From NCBI GenBank assembly GCA_963787415.1, contig CAWBCO010000003.1:1004552-1068551 (forward strand): a stretch of 64,000 bases of DNA, given 5' to 3'. Numbering within the stretch: position 1 is the stretch's first letter; every line of letters begins with the position of its first letter. The stretch comes from CAVUWL01 sp963787415. Its GTDB lineage: Bacteria; Actinomycetota; Thermoleophilia; Solirubrobacterales; 70-9. This document shows, piece after piece, positions 7,710-17,181 of the stretch. The notes below the pieces were generated by a model, which saw nothing but the letters and a program-made list of their open reading frames with translations, was not told the origin of the DNA and made no database searches. The position numbers and the translations under genes are program-made.

Positions 7710-9950
7710 CTAGTTGCGCCGCTCGCGCTCGCGGCGACGCCCGTCCCGACCGCCGCGGCCTCCCTCGCGATCGCCGCCGTTGCGACGTGGGCCACCATCG
7801 CCGGAACCAATCGACGCCAGCTCCTCGGCCGTTTTGCCCTCAACCGATGGATCGCTTGAGAGGCGCAAGCCGATCCGGCCGCGCTCCTTGTCGACCTCGA
7901 CCACGGTGACGTCGATCTGCTCGCCCGCTTTCAACACGTCATCGACCGAATCAACCCGCTCGCCGGGTTTGACGTTGGAGATATGCAGGAGACCGTCGGT
8001 GCCCTTGACGAGCTCAACGAAGGCGCCAAACGTGGTCGTCTTCACGACCTTTGCACCGTTGTAGCGATCGCCGACCTCGGACTCCTTTGTCATCGACTCA
8101 ATCCGGGCGACACATGCTTCAACCAGTTGCCCGGTGGGCGCGTAGATCCGAATCGTGCCGTCATCCTCGACATCGATCTCGGCTTCAAACTCCTCGCAGA
8201 GCCCGCGGATCGTTTCTCCACCTTTGCCGATCACGGCTCCGATCTTCTCCGGATCGATCTTGATCGCCTCGATCCGCGGGGCATGTTGGGAGAGCTTCTC
8301 CCGGGGTCCGTCGATCGCCTCGGCCATCTCGTCGAGGATGAAGAGACGGCCCTTCTGAGCTTGCTTCAGGGCGTCGGTGAGAATCTCAAAGGTGACGCCG
8401 GTGATCTTGATGTCCATCTGCAAAGCGGTGATTCCATCGGCGGTGCCAGCGACCTTGAAGTCCATATCGCCGAGATGGTCCTCGACGCCGGCGATATCGG
8501 TCAAGACGATGTAATCCTCACCCTCCTTGATCAGGCCCATCGCGACGCCGGCTACCGGTGCGCTGACCGGAACCCCCGCCGCCTGCAGAGCCATTGAGGA
8601 GGCACAGACAGAGCCCATTGAGGAGGAACCGTTGGACTCAAGCGTCTCTGAGACCGCCCGAATCACATAGGGAAAATCCTCTTCGCTGGGAATCGTCGCC
8701 GCCAGGGCCCGCTCGGCGAGAGCGCCATGGCCGATGTCTCGCCGCTTGGGCCCGCGCATGAAGCCAGCCTCGCCGACCGAAAAGGGCGGGAAGTTGTAGT
8801 GATGCCAAAAGCGCTTCGTGGTCTGTAAGCCGAGGGTGTCGAGGCGCATATCCATCCGGGTCGTACCGAGGGCCACGTTGGAGAGAATCTGCGTCTCCCC
8901 GCGGGTGAAAAGCGCCGAGCCGTGGACCCGTGGGGCGATGTCTACCTCGCACTCGATCGGGCGGATCTCATCCTGCGCACGGCCATCGGGGCGCTTCTTA
9001 TCGACCGCAATTCGCCGCCGAACGATCTCCTTCTCCAGCTTGGCAAAGATTGCCTCAACTTCGGCGTGGCGCCCAGCCTCGCCGTCATCAGACTCAGCAT
9101 CGGCGGCGTGCTCGGCGAGCACTTCGCCCTCGACCGCCTTGACTGCGTCCTGGCGCTCCAGCTTCGCCTGAATCGAGGTTGCCTCGTCGATCTTTGCGCC
9201 GTAGGAGCCGCGAATCTGCTCCAAAAGGGCCTCATCCAGCGCCGGGGCGTCAACCTCGATCTTCTCCTTGCCGGCCTTCGCCTGCAGCTCCTGCATCGCA
9301 GCACAGAGCTTCTTGATCTCGCCGTGTGCGATGTCGAGAGCATCGAGGATCTCCTGCTCGGTAACTCCGCTCGCACCTGCCTCGACCATCAGGATCGCCT
9401 CATCGGTACCGGCGACAATCAGGTCCAAATCGAGCTCGTCGAGGCTCTCCTCCGGCGGGTTGATGACGAAATCACCGTCGAGCTTGCCAATCCTTACCGC
9501 GCCCACATGGGCGGCAACCGGAACCGGGGAAATCGCCAGCGCCGCCGAGGCGCCGTTCATCGCGAGAATGTCATAGGGATGGACGTGGTCCACCGACATT
9601 GGGATTGCGACCAGCTGGGTCTCGTAGTGCCAGCCCTTGGGAAAAAGAGGACGGATCGGCCGATCGATCATGCGCGCGGTCAGCGTCGCCTTCTCACCCG
9701 AGCGTCCCTCGCGGCGAAAGAACGATCCGGGAATCTTGCCCGCTGCATACATTCGCTCCTCCACATCGACGGTCAGCGGCAGGAAGTCCACGTCGCGCAG
9801 ATTCCCCATCGTTGCCGTGCAAAGGACCATTGTTTCGCCAGCGCTGACGACCACGGAACCGCTCGCCTGCTTGGCAAGCTTGCCGGTCTCAAAGGAAATC
9901 TGGCTCTCGCCGACATCCACCGAGACGCGGCTAATGTCAAACATGCTCAT
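7710..9950 (-). CDS. pnp: Polyribonucleotide nucleotidyltransferase (PNPase)
   Basis: A 746-residue phosphorolytic 3'-5' exoribonuclease. Two RNase PH-like cores are present (about 1-230 and 320-550), followed by a KH domain with IGAVIGKGGETIRG and an S1 domain with GAFVELVKGTDGLLHISNV. The C-terminus is a Gly/Arg-rich basic tail of about 30 residues (RGGRDGRRRERERR), likely an RNA-binding extension. It follows rpsO by 100 bases that contain a nested stem-loop, resembling the E. coli rpsO-pnp arrangement. Length and motif order are normal. Confidence 0.96.
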   Translation of the reverse strand: MSMFDISRVSVDVGESQISFETGKLAKQASGSVVVSAGETMVLCTATMGNLRDVDFLPLTVDVEERMYAAGKIPGSFFRREGRSGEKATLTARMIDRPIRPLFPKGWHYETQLVAIPMSVDHVHPYDILAMNGASAALAISPVPVAAHVGAVRIGKLDGDFVINPPEESLDELDLDLIVAGTDEAILMVEAGASGVTEQEILDALDIAHGEIKKLCAAMQELQAKAGKEKIEVDAPALDEALLEQIRGSYGAKIDEATSIQAKLERQDAVKAVEGEVLAEHAADAESDDGEAGRHAEVEAIFAKLEKEIVRRRIAVDKKRPDGRAQDEIRPIECEVDIAPRVHGSALFTRGETQILSNVALGTTRMDMRLDTLGLQTTKRFWHHYNFPPFSVGEAGFMRGPKRRDIGHGALAERALAATIPSEEDFPYVIRAVSETLESNGSSSMGSVCASSMALQAAGVPVSAPVAGVAMGLIKEGEDYIVLTDIAGVEDHLGDMDFKVAGTADGITALQMDIKITGVTFEILTDALKQAQKGRLFILDEMAEAIDGPREKLSQHAPRIEAIKIDPEKIGAVIGKGGETIRGLCEEFEAEIDVEDDGTIRIYAPTGQLVEACVARIESMTKESEVGDRYNGAKVVKTTTFGAFVELVKGTDGLLHISNVKPGERVDSVDDVLKAGEQIDVTVVEVDKERGRIGLRLSSDPSVEGKTAEELASIGSGDGGPRRNGGDREGGRGGRDGRRRERERRN

Positions 9951-9975
9951 CTATGTTGTACCTCCGGCCGCCCGG

Positions 9976-10018
9976 TTGGCGACCTATTGCTTTCAGAACT
10001 CTCGTTCTCTGTCGCCAA
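9976..10018 (-). other. Nested stem-loop between rpsO and pnp
   Basis: An 8-bp outer stem (9976-9983 with 10011-10018) encloses a 5-bp inner stem (9995-9999 with 10004-10008). It lies in the 100-base spacer before pnp in the direction of transcription. There is no T run, so it is not an obvious terminator; an RNase processing element or pnp leader structure is more likely by analogy with E. coli. Confidence 0.5.
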
Positions 10019-10050
10019 AGAGACTACAGATACGGGCTTGACGGGCGATC

Positions 10051-10320
10051 CTAGCGACGCAGGCCAAGCTCAGCTACCAAACTGCGGTAACGCTCAAGGT
10101 CGTTGCGTTCGAGGTAGCGCAACATGCGGCGCCGTTTGCCGACCAGCATCAGCAGGCCGCGGCGGGAGTGATGGTCTTTGCTGTGCTCGCGCAGGTGGCC
10201 GGTGAGCTCGTTGATCCGCTCGGTCAAAAGCGCGACCTGGACCTCGGCGGAGCCGGTGTCACCGTCAGAGCGCCCGTACTTGCCGATCAACTCCGTCTTC
10301 TGTTCCTTGGTCAAGCTCAT
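10051..10320 (-). CDS. rpsO: 30S ribosomal protein S15
   Basis: An 89-residue primary 16S rRNA-binding protein of the small subunit platform. It carries the conserved core DTGSAEVQVALLTERINELT, HSKDHHSRRGLL and the C-terminal RRRMLRYL block. The length is standard. Its ATG at 10320 overlaps the ribF stop in an ATGA, and it precedes pnp. Confidence 0.97.
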   Translation of the reverse strand: MSLTKEQKTELIGKYGRSDGDTGSAEVQVALLTERINELTGHLREHSKDHHSRRGLLMLVGKRRRMLRYLERNDLERYRSLVAELGLRR

Positions 10321-11208
10321 CGCGGGTCGGTGAAGCTAGCACAGACCCGCTTTGCATCCTCGACGTCGGCGCGCATCTGGGCGATCAGCTCCTCGACGCC
10401 CCCAAAGCGCCGCTCGCCGCGTAGGCGCTCGACAAAGGCAACGCGGAGGGTCCTGCCGTAGAGGTTCTCATCGCGATCGATCAGGTAGGTCTCAATCAGG
10501 ACCCCTCGCCCGCTCTCAAAAGTCGGCCTGACGCCAACACTGACCGCCGCGGGGACGCCGTCGGCGAAGGCCGCATAGACGCCGTGCCCCGGGATCGCGA
10601 GGCGGTCATCGGGCACGATGTTGGCAGTTGGAAATCCCAACTCCCGGCCCCGCTGGTCCCCGCTCACCACCGTTCCCTCGATCATGAAAGGAGCGCCAAG
10701 GCAGCGCCGTGCCGCCTCCACCGCCCCGGCTGCCACCAGGGCGCGGATCCGGCTTGAGGAGACGGTCTCTCCGTCGACCTCGACCAGCGCAACCACCCTG
10801 GTTTGGAACTCCGGGCGCCTGGCAAGCATCTCTGCATCGCCTTTCGCCCTGGCGCCGAATCGAAAGTTCTCCCCTACTCGAGACCAGCTCGGCTCCAAGT
10901 TGCTCGAGCAGAATCTTCTCGATGAAGTCCTCCGCCGTTAAGGTCGCAAAGGCACGATCGAAGGGAATCACGACGAGCTCGCATACGCCCAGCCCCTCGA
11001 TCACGTCGCGCTTGACCCCAAACGGCATGATCAGCTTGGGTAGCGCTGCGGGATGCAGGATCTCGAGCGGGTGGGGGTCAAAGGTGAGCACGGTGTCGGC
11101 GTCCTCGATCACCGCCCGATGGCCGCGGTGGACTCCATCGAAGGTGCCGATCGCGACGCGACGGGGCCGCGGTTGGGCGTCGGGGAGGCTGGTCACCTCA
11201 ATCTTCAT
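10317..11208 (-). CDS. ribF: Bifunctional riboflavin kinase/FAD synthetase, with frameshift
   Basis: RibF makes FMN and FAD from riboflavin. The N-terminal adenylyltransferase segment begins at ATG 11208 (MKIEVTSL) and shows GTFDGVHRGH and FDPHPLEIL; the reading frame then changes near 10878, after which the other frame continues with VGENFRFGARAKGD and the riboflavin-kinase domain (GRELGFPTANI, YGRTLRVAFVERLRGE) to the stop at 10317. Removing one A at about 10878 restores an exact family-like LGAELVSVGENFRFG. Both ends overlap neighbours by ATGA (truB before, rpsO after). The enzyme is normally essential, so a sequencing indel or a second copy elsewhere is more likely than true loss. Confidence 0.85.
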
Positions 11209-11852
11209 CGAATCCTCGCCTCGGGGAGCAAAACGGCGAGCTCCTCGGGGCTTAACTCCTCGCCAGCTCGAGCGATCGCGAAGGGCCCGATCGTGGTCCG
11301 CCGCAGGGCTGAGCAGTAGGCATCTCCGAGGGTCTCGATCAGGGTCCGAATGTAGGTACCGGCCGAGCATTCGATCTCATACGTCGCAGAAGAATCGCTG
11401 CCCTCAAGTAGCTCGGCCCGATAGACCTCAATATCGCGCTCGGGGGTCTTGATCTTCTCGCCGCGATGGGCCTTGCGGTAGAGCCGCTCGCCGCCAACCC
11501 GGACGGCCGAGGTCATCGGCACCCGTTGGCGTACGGTCCCGGTCGGCAGCCGCAGGGTCTCGGGTCGGTGACCGGTCTCGCTGAGCAGGCCGTCGGGGTC
11601 CCCGGTACTGGAGCGCCAACCGAGGCGAGCTGTCGCGACGTAGGTCTTCGGCAGGCCGATCAAAAAGCGCTGCAGCCGGGTCGCCCGACCAAGCAGGATC
11701 AAAAGCAGGCCGGTGGCAAAGGGGTCGAGGGTTCCGGCGTGACCCACTTTGCATGCACGCTCATCTCGCACCTGGGCCACCACATCGTGGGAGGTTATGC
11801 CCGGCGGCTTGTCGTAGAGCAATACCGCGGCCGGGGCCTCGCCGGCAGCCAT
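11205..11852 (-). CDS. truB: tRNA pseudouridine(55) synthase
   Basis: A 215-residue TruB-family enzyme that makes pseudouridine 55 in the tRNA T-loop. It shows the N-terminal YDKPPGITSHDVV motif and the catalytic GHAGTLDPFATGLL with D43. I chose the ATG at 11852, two bases after the nrnA stop, because it gives a normal N-terminus; a TTG 36 bases upstream extends the frame but looks non-family. The C-terminal region is short compared with E. coli TruB (about 314 residues), as in other actinobacteria. Its stop overlaps the ribF start. Confidence 0.93.
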   Translation of the reverse strand: MAAGEAPAAVLLYDKPPGITSHDVVAQVRDERACKVGHAGTLDPFATGLLLILLGRATRLQRFLIGLPKTYVATARLGWRSSTGDPDGLLSETGHRPETLRLPTGTVRQRVPMTSAVRVGGERLYRKAHRGEKIKTPERDIEVYRAELLEGSDSSATYEIECSAGTYIRTLIETLGDAYCSALRRTTIGPFAIARAGEELSPEELAVLLPEARIR

Positions 11853-11854
11853 CC

Positions 11855-12859
11855 TCAACGACCAAGCTGGGCGCTGACCTCGCCACAAAGAAAAGAGACC
11901 AGCTGCTCAAGTTCGAGGTCGGTCGAGAAGCCAGCAGCCCGTTTATGCCCGCCGCCACCGTGCTCTCGTGCAATTGCTGAGACATCGACATCACCCTCGC
12001 TGGAGCGCAGGCTTACCTTGCGGGCGCCGCGTCCGCGGGTTGCCTGATCGCGAATCACAGCCGCCACTTTGATTCCGTCGACAGAGCGCAGGTGGTCGAT
12101 GATCCCCTCGGTCATCTCCTCCCCAGCCCCGCTGGCCTCATAGTCGGCAGCGGTGATGTAGGTGAGGACGAGGAGGCCGCCGCAGTGGCGTTGGATCCCG
12201 TCCAACGCCCGCGAGACAAGACGGAGCTTCTCCAGCGGCACGTGCTCATACAGACGTCGATAGGTGTCGTCTACCTCAACCCCGGCTTCGATCAGATCGG
12301 CGGCGATTCGGTGGGTGCGTGCATCGGTGTTCTCATACATGAACTTGCCCGTGTCGGTGACCACCCCGACGTAGAGCGCAGAGGCGATCTCCTTGGTGAT
12401 CGGCACCCCAAGCAAGATTGCCAGCTCATAGACGATCTCCGCCGTGCAGGAGGCCTCGGTGTCGACAAGGTTGAAGTCACCGAAGCGGGTGTTGTCGTGG
12501 TGATGATCGATATTGATCACCTCGTTGGCACCGGCGATGAGGAAATCAAGCGGCATCCGGTCGATATTGCCGCAGTCCAAAAAGACGATCGTGCGGTCGG
12601 CAATGTCTGCGGGAGGCTCGTGAAAAACCTCCTCCAGGGGCAAGAACCGATACTCGATCGGCAGTGGGAACTCCTTCGCTGCCATGAACATCACCGAATC
12701 CTTGCCGAGCTTGTTGAGCAGTTGGTGCATGCCCAGCAGCGAGCCGAGCGCATCGCCGTCGGGTCCTTCGTGGGCGGTGAGCAGGAAGCGATCGCGGGAG
12801 CGGAGCTCGTTGGCAACCCGCTCGAGATCGGTAGCCGCGAGATTCACCGACTCATTCAT
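11855..12859 (-). CDS. nrnA: DHH/DHHA1 phosphoesterase (NrnA-type oligoribonuclease/pAp phosphatase)
   Basis: A 334-residue DHH-superfamily enzyme. The metal motifs are H30 with D34/D36 in HEGPDGDALGS, D95 in FLDCG and the DHHH block at 118-121. The DHHA1 domain near the C-terminus has the EHGGGGHKRAAGF glycine motif. Family members degrade nanoRNA and dephosphorylate pAp. Location between rbfA and truB is typical of Gram-positive bacteria. Start ATG 12859 overlaps the rbfA stop by four bases. Confidence 0.92.
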   Translation of the reverse strand: MNESVNLAATDLERVANELRSRDRFLLTAHEGPDGDALGSLLGMHQLLNKLGKDSVMFMAAKEFPLPIEYRFLPLEEVFHEPPADIADRTIVFLDCGNIDRMPLDFLIAGANEVINIDHHHDNTRFGDFNLVDTEASCTAEIVYELAILLGVPITKEIASALYVGVVTDTGKFMYENTDARTHRIAADLIEAGVEVDDTYRRLYEHVPLEKLRLVSRALDGIQRHCGGLLVLTYITAADYEASGAGEEMTEGIIDHLRSVDGIKVAAVIRDQATRGRGARKVSLRSSEGDVDVSAIAREHGGGGHKRAAGFSTDLELEQLVSFLCGEVSAQLGR

Positions 12860-13194
12860 CGCTCCTCCTCGAGCAGTCGAGAGATCCGCACGCCCTGCTC
12901 GATCGTCTTGTCGTAGTGGAAGGAGATTGTCGGGGTCCTCTTCATCCTTGTCTCTGCTGCGATCTTGGCTTGGATTACACCGCGCGAGGAGCTCAGCCCA
13001 CTCAGAGTTTCCTCTCGTTCATCCTCGCCCCCAAGCACGCTGACGAATACCTTGGCGGTGCGCAGATCGGGGCTGGTTTCAACCGAGGTCACGGTGACAA
13101 AGCCGATGCGAGGATCGCTCAACCCGGTGCCAATCGTCGCCCCGACCACCTCGCGAAGCACCTCGTTGATGCGCCGCATGCGAGCCGTCGCCAT
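12856..13194 (-). CDS. rbfA: 30S ribosome-binding factor A
   Basis: A 112-residue KH-fold factor that assists late 16S rRNA maturation. The conserved pattern DPRIGFVTVTSVETSPDLR and KVFVSVLG is clear, with the C-terminal RTPTISFHYD strand. It starts one base after the infB stop and overlaps nrnA, inside the nusA-infB operon. Confidence 0.95.
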   Translation of the reverse strand: MATARMRRINEVLREVVGATIGTGLSDPRIGFVTVTSVETSPDLRTAKVFVSVLGGEDEREETLSGLSSSRGVIQAKIAAETRMKRTPTISFHYDKTIEQGVRISRLLEEER

Positions 13195-13195
13195 C

Positions 13196-15406
13196 TTAGG
13201 CCAGGGTTTGCTCGACTTGTTTGGTCTGGAAGAACTCGAGCATATCGCCCTCCTTCACGTCAGCGTAGCCGTCGAGGACGACACCACACTCCTGGCCATC
13301 CTCAACCTCCTGCACGTTGTCTTTAAAACGCCGCAGCGAGCCGAGCTTTCCGGTCCAAACGACCGTCCCTTCGCGGACCAAGCGGACGCTGGCCTCCCTA
13401 CTTGCCTTGCCGTCGGTAACCAGGCAGCCGGCGATCCGACCAACTTTGGAGGCCTTGAAGGTCTGTTTGATTTCGGCCTCGCCGACCGCCTCTTCGACCT
13501 CTACGGACTCCAGCATGCCCTCCATCGCGTTGCGGAGATCTTCGGTGATCTGGTAGATGACGGAGTAGGTGCGAACGTCGACGCCCTCGCGCTCAGCCGC
13601 TCGTCGCGCGTCGGCGAGCGGCCGGACGTTAAAGCCGATGATGATCGCATTTGAGGCCGAGGCGAGCATCACGTCGGACTCGTTGATGCCTCCGGTTTGG
13701 GAATGGATGATGTTGATCGCAACCTGCTCCTGGGGGACTTTGGCAATCTCGTCTTGCAGCGCCTCCAAGGAGCCGGCGACGTCGGCCTTGAGCACGATGT
13801 TGAGCTCCTTGATCTCGCCCTCCTGGACCCGGGCGAAAACCTCCTCAAGGCTCACCTTGCGAGCCTGGCGGCGCGCCAGGGCCTCGGTCTTCAACCGGTT
13901 GGCCCGCTCTCCGGCCAACTGGCGGGCGCGGCGATCGTTCTCGACCACCTGGACAAACTCACCTGCCTCACACACCCCATCAAAACCAAGCACCTCGACC
14001 GGCATCCCTGGACCGGCGGTCTCGACTCGCTCGCCGGTGAAGTCCTGCATTGCCCGCACCCGGCCCCAGCGTGGCCCGGCAACCAGCGAGTCCCCGACCC
14101 TGAGGGTGCCCCGCTGGATCAAGACCGTTACGACCGGACCACGGCCCGGGTCAAGCTGGGACTCGATCACGGTGCCCGAGCCGGGAGCATCGGGATTAGC
14201 ACCCAGGTCCTCTAGCTCAGAGACGAGCAGAATCATGTCGAGCAGGCTGTCGAGGCCATCGTGGGTCTTGGCCGAGACGTCGCAATAGACGGTCTCTCCA
14301 CCCCACTCCTCCGGAGTCAGGCCATCAGCCGCCAGCTCGTTGCGGATCCGCTCGGGTTGCGCGCCCTCCTTATCAATCTTATTGACCGCGATAAGCATCG
14401 GGACATCGGCTGCACGAGCGTGATCGATCGCCTCTTTTGTCTGGGGCATGACCCCGTCATCGGCGGCTACGACCACCACCGCAACATCGGTGACCTTGGC
14501 GCCACGAGCTCGCATCGCCGTGAAGGCGGCGTGACCGGGGGTATCGAGGAAGGTGATTGTCTTCTCCCCGTGGTGGACCTGGTAGGCCCCAATGTGCTGG
14601 GTGATACCGCCCGCCTCACCTGCCGCGACCTCGGTTTCCCTGATCGCATCCAGTAATGAGGTCTTGCCATGGTCGACGTGGCCCATGATCGTCACCACGG
14701 GAGGGCGATCGGCGAGATCCTCCTCGGCATCGGCAAATACGGGCGACTCGGGTTCCTCCTCGGCGGCGGTGACGATCTCGATCTTGCGGTCGTACTCATC
14801 GGCGATCGCCCTGACCGAATCATCGGTGAGGGTCTGGGTCAGAGTGGCCATCTCTCCCATCGTCATCAGCTTCTTGATCACTTCGGCCGGAGCAAGGCCA
14901 AGTGACTCGGCCACCTCACGGACCGTCGCGCCTGAGTTGACTCTGGTTGCCTCGGGCTCGATCGGGGTCTCGGATTTGGGTGGCGGCTCCTCGAGCAGGG
15001 GGCGGCGGCGACGTCCTCCGCGCCGTCGCGGCGGACGCTGAGGCGGCGGTCCGCCCATCTGATCGCGACGCGCGGCCTGCGAATCAATCACTACCCGGCG
15101 TTTTTTCGGTGCACCAGCTCCCCCGGCCGCCGAGGATGAGCCAGTTTGCCCTCCGACGGACCCGACCGGTTTCTTCGATGAGATCGGTGTTGATTGCCGC
15201 TTCGCGGGCGCCGCCGCACTCGGGGAGACCTCGGTCGCGGAGTCGCCATTTTTCTTGGCGGCGCCAATCGCCTCCAACGCCTCGGACTCCTCGACGCTGG
15301 AAGCCGCTGCTTTGGCCTTAACCCCGGCGGCGTTCAGCACCGCCAGCAGCTCCTTGCTGCTGACTCCCTGCGCTTTGGCAATCTCGTGGACTCGTTTTTT
15401 CGCCAC
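13196..15406 (-). CDS. infB: Translation initiation factor IF-2
   Basis: A 736-residue GTPase that delivers initiator tRNA to the 30S subunit. An N-terminal IF2N motif (residues 1-50) is followed by a low-complexity Ala/Ser/Pro and Arg-rich linker (about 60-150), a second IF2N region, then the G domain with GHVDHGKT (242-249), DTPGH and NKID, and the C-terminal initiator-tRNA-binding domains. It starts five bases after nusA stops, leaving no room for the ylxR gene often found between them. Confidence 0.96.
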   Translation of the reverse strand: MAKKRVHEIAKAQGVSSKELLAVLNAAGVKAKAAASSVEESEALEAIGAAKKNGDSATEVSPSAAAPAKRQSTPISSKKPVGSVGGQTGSSSAAGGAGAPKKRRVVIDSQAARRDQMGGPPPQRPPRRRGGRRRRPLLEEPPPKSETPIEPEATRVNSGATVREVAESLGLAPAEVIKKLMTMGEMATLTQTLTDDSVRAIADEYDRKIEIVTAAEEEPESPVFADAEEDLADRPPVVTIMGHVDHGKTSLLDAIRETEVAAGEAGGITQHIGAYQVHHGEKTITFLDTPGHAAFTAMRARGAKVTDVAVVVVAADDGVMPQTKEAIDHARAADVPMLIAVNKIDKEGAQPERIRNELAADGLTPEEWGGETVYCDVSAKTHDGLDSLLDMILLVSELEDLGANPDAPGSGTVIESQLDPGRGPVVTVLIQRGTLRVGDSLVAGPRWGRVRAMQDFTGERVETAGPGMPVEVLGFDGVCEAGEFVQVVENDRRARQLAGERANRLKTEALARRQARKVSLEEVFARVQEGEIKELNIVLKADVAGSLEALQDEIAKVPQEQVAINIIHSQTGGINESDVMLASASNAIIIGFNVRPLADARRAAEREGVDVRTYSVIYQITEDLRNAMEGMLESVEVEEAVGEAEIKQTFKASKVGRIAGCLVTDGKASREASVRLVREGTVVWTGKLGSLRRFKDNVQEVEDGQECGVVLDGYADVKEGDMLEFFQTKQVEQTLA

Positions 15407-15411
15407 TCCTG

Positions 15412-17181
15412 CTACTCAGCCTCCCCGGGGGACTCGCTCTCCGGAGACGGCGCCGCGGCGGCCGTTTCGGAGGAGACCAGGTCGTCGCTGGAATCGGGAG
15501 CCGGCGAGGGCTGATCGCTTGCCGGAGCCGTGGAATCGAAATCAGCAGGAGCGGTTGCGGGGGCCTCAGCAGCGGAACTTGGGGCGGCTTGCTCGCCGCG
15601 CTCGGGCTCCTCGGTTGGCTCACTCAAAGGATCCTCGCCCGCCTCATCCTCGCTCAGCTGAGGCTCGGGCTCTGCTTCGGCGGGGTCGGCATCGAGGGCC
15701 TCTTCATCAGCCTCCTGGATTGGAGCTGGATCGCCCTCCTCGCTGGCAGCTGCATCGGATCCCTCCTCAGAGACCTCCTGCTCGGCCTCTGAACTGGCCT
15801 CCTGCTCGACTTTCTCGACAAACTGTGCCGCCGCCCGGGAGACAATCTCAGCGACCTCAGCCGCATCGGCTTCGGGATTGGCCAGCAGCGCCACCTCCCC
15901 AGCGTCAACTGTGGCGAGGACGGCAACCTGGCTGGTTTCAAACCGGGCCAAAGCCTGGTGTTGGGGAAGACCGCAGTAGGTGGAACCGGGAACGGCTGCG
16001 TTGGGGCAGCGGCGTCCGTTTGAGAGGACCGCCATACAGCGCCCGTCGGATTGCTCTTCTCCCTCATACTCGACCTCCTGGTCTTCCTGGGAGAACTCCG
16101 TCTCGGACTTGATGTCGACGCGCCAGCCGGTCAGCCGTGCAGCGAGGCGCGCATTCTGACCATCGCGGCCGATCGCAAGTGAGAGCTGATCGTCGGGGAC
16201 GATCACGGTTGCCTGGCGTTCGACGTCATCGACGATGACCTCGCGGACTCGGGCCGGTGAGAGCGCCTTGGCTACGAACCGAGCCGGCTCGTCATTGTGG
16301 GGAATGATGTCGATCTTCTCGCCCCGCAGCTCTGAAACAACCATCCGCACCCGGGAGCCGCGCGGGCCCACGCAGGCCCCAACCGGGTCGACCCCGTCGG
16401 CATGGGAGATGACCGCGATCTTGGACCGGTAGCCGGGCTCGCGGGCGACGCCGACGATCTCAACGAGCTTATCGGCAATCTCGGGAACCTCGAGCTCAAA
16501 CAGCTTTTTGATCAGCTCCGGGTTGCGTCGGGAGACGACGATCGCGGGGCCTTTGGTCGAGTCCGAGACGTCGGTGATCACCGCCTTGACCCGCATCCCA
16601 TGGTCATAGCGCTCGTTATAGACCTGCTCAGACTTGGGCAGCAATGCCTCGACCCGCTCGCGCAGCTGGACCAGGGTGTAGCGCTTGTCGGACTGTTGGA
16701 TGATCCCGGTGATCAGCTCGCCGACGCGATCTTGGTACTCGTCATACATCATCTGCCGCTCGGCTTCACGAATGCGCTGCAAGATGACCTGCTTTGCGGT
16801 CTGAGCGGCGATCCTTCCGAAGTCTCCAGGGGTCACGTCACGGGTCGTGATCTGATCCTCATAGGGAGCGATCATCTCCGGGTCAAGCTCGGGATCCTCG
16901 GGCTCGCGCAGCTCCCCGGTCTCGGGGTCGATCTCGGGCTCCTCCTGCAGCTCAGCCGCCTCGGCCAACAGCTTCTCCTCCAGCTCGGGCGGAAGAATCA
17001 GCTCAAATACGAGGAAATCACCGGTCTCATGGTCGAGGTCGACGCGGGCGTATTTTGCGGCGCCGGGCGTTTTCTTGTAGGCCGAAAGCAGGGCGTCCTC
17101 AAGTGCGTCCATCAGCTTCTCGGCGGAGATACCCTTCTCCTGCTCCAAGGCCTTGACTGCTTCGACAATCTCCTTGCTCAC
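15412..17181 (-). CDS. nusA: Transcription factor NusA with added Cys/His module and acidic tail
   Basis: A 589-residue NusA; usual actinobacterial NusA is about 330-400 residues. The N-terminal RNAP-binding domain, S1 domain and KH pair (DPVGACVGPRGSRVRMV, LAIGRDGQNARLAARLTGW) occupy roughly the first 375 residues. A module follows with spacing C-x7-C-x9-C-x4-H, in RCMAVLSNGRRC and STYCGLPQH, resembling small zinc-binding domains such as DUF5763. The last 150 or so residues are Glu/Asp/Ala/Ser-rich and probably disordered. It starts with GTG at 17181 in a GTGA overlap with rimP. Confidence 0.94.
   Translation of the reverse strand: MSKEIVEAVKALEQEKGISAEKLMDALEDALLSAYKKTPGAAKYARVDLDHETGDFLVFELILPPELEEKLLAEAAELQEEPEIDPETGELREPEDPELDPEMIAPYEDQITTRDVTPGDFGRIAAQTAKQVILQRIREAERQMMYDEYQDRVGELITGIIQQSDKRYTLVQLRERVEALLPKSEQVYNERYDHGMRVKAVITDVSDSTKGPAIVVSRRNPELIKKLFELEVPEIADKLVEIVGVAREPGYRSKIAVISHADGVDPVGACVGPRGSRVRMVVSELRGEKIDIIPHNDEPARFVAKALSPARVREVIVDDVERQATVIVPDDQLSLAIGRDGQNARLAARLTGWRVDIKSETEFSQEDQEVEYEGEEQSDGRCMAVLSNGRRCPNAAVPGSTYCGLPQHQALARFETSQVAVLATVDAGEVALLANPEADAAEVAEIVSRAAAQFVEKVEQEASSEAEQEVSEEGSDAAASEEGDPAPIQEADEEALDADPAEAEPEPQLSEDEAGEDPLSEPTEEPERGEQAAPSSAAEAPATAPADFDSTAPASDQPSPAPDSSDDLVSSETAAAAPSPESESPGEAE

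Noticed and set aside
8922..10205. 427-codon plus-strand ORF
   Set aside because: It lies antisense to pnp and has no family-like sequence; high GC makes such shadows common.
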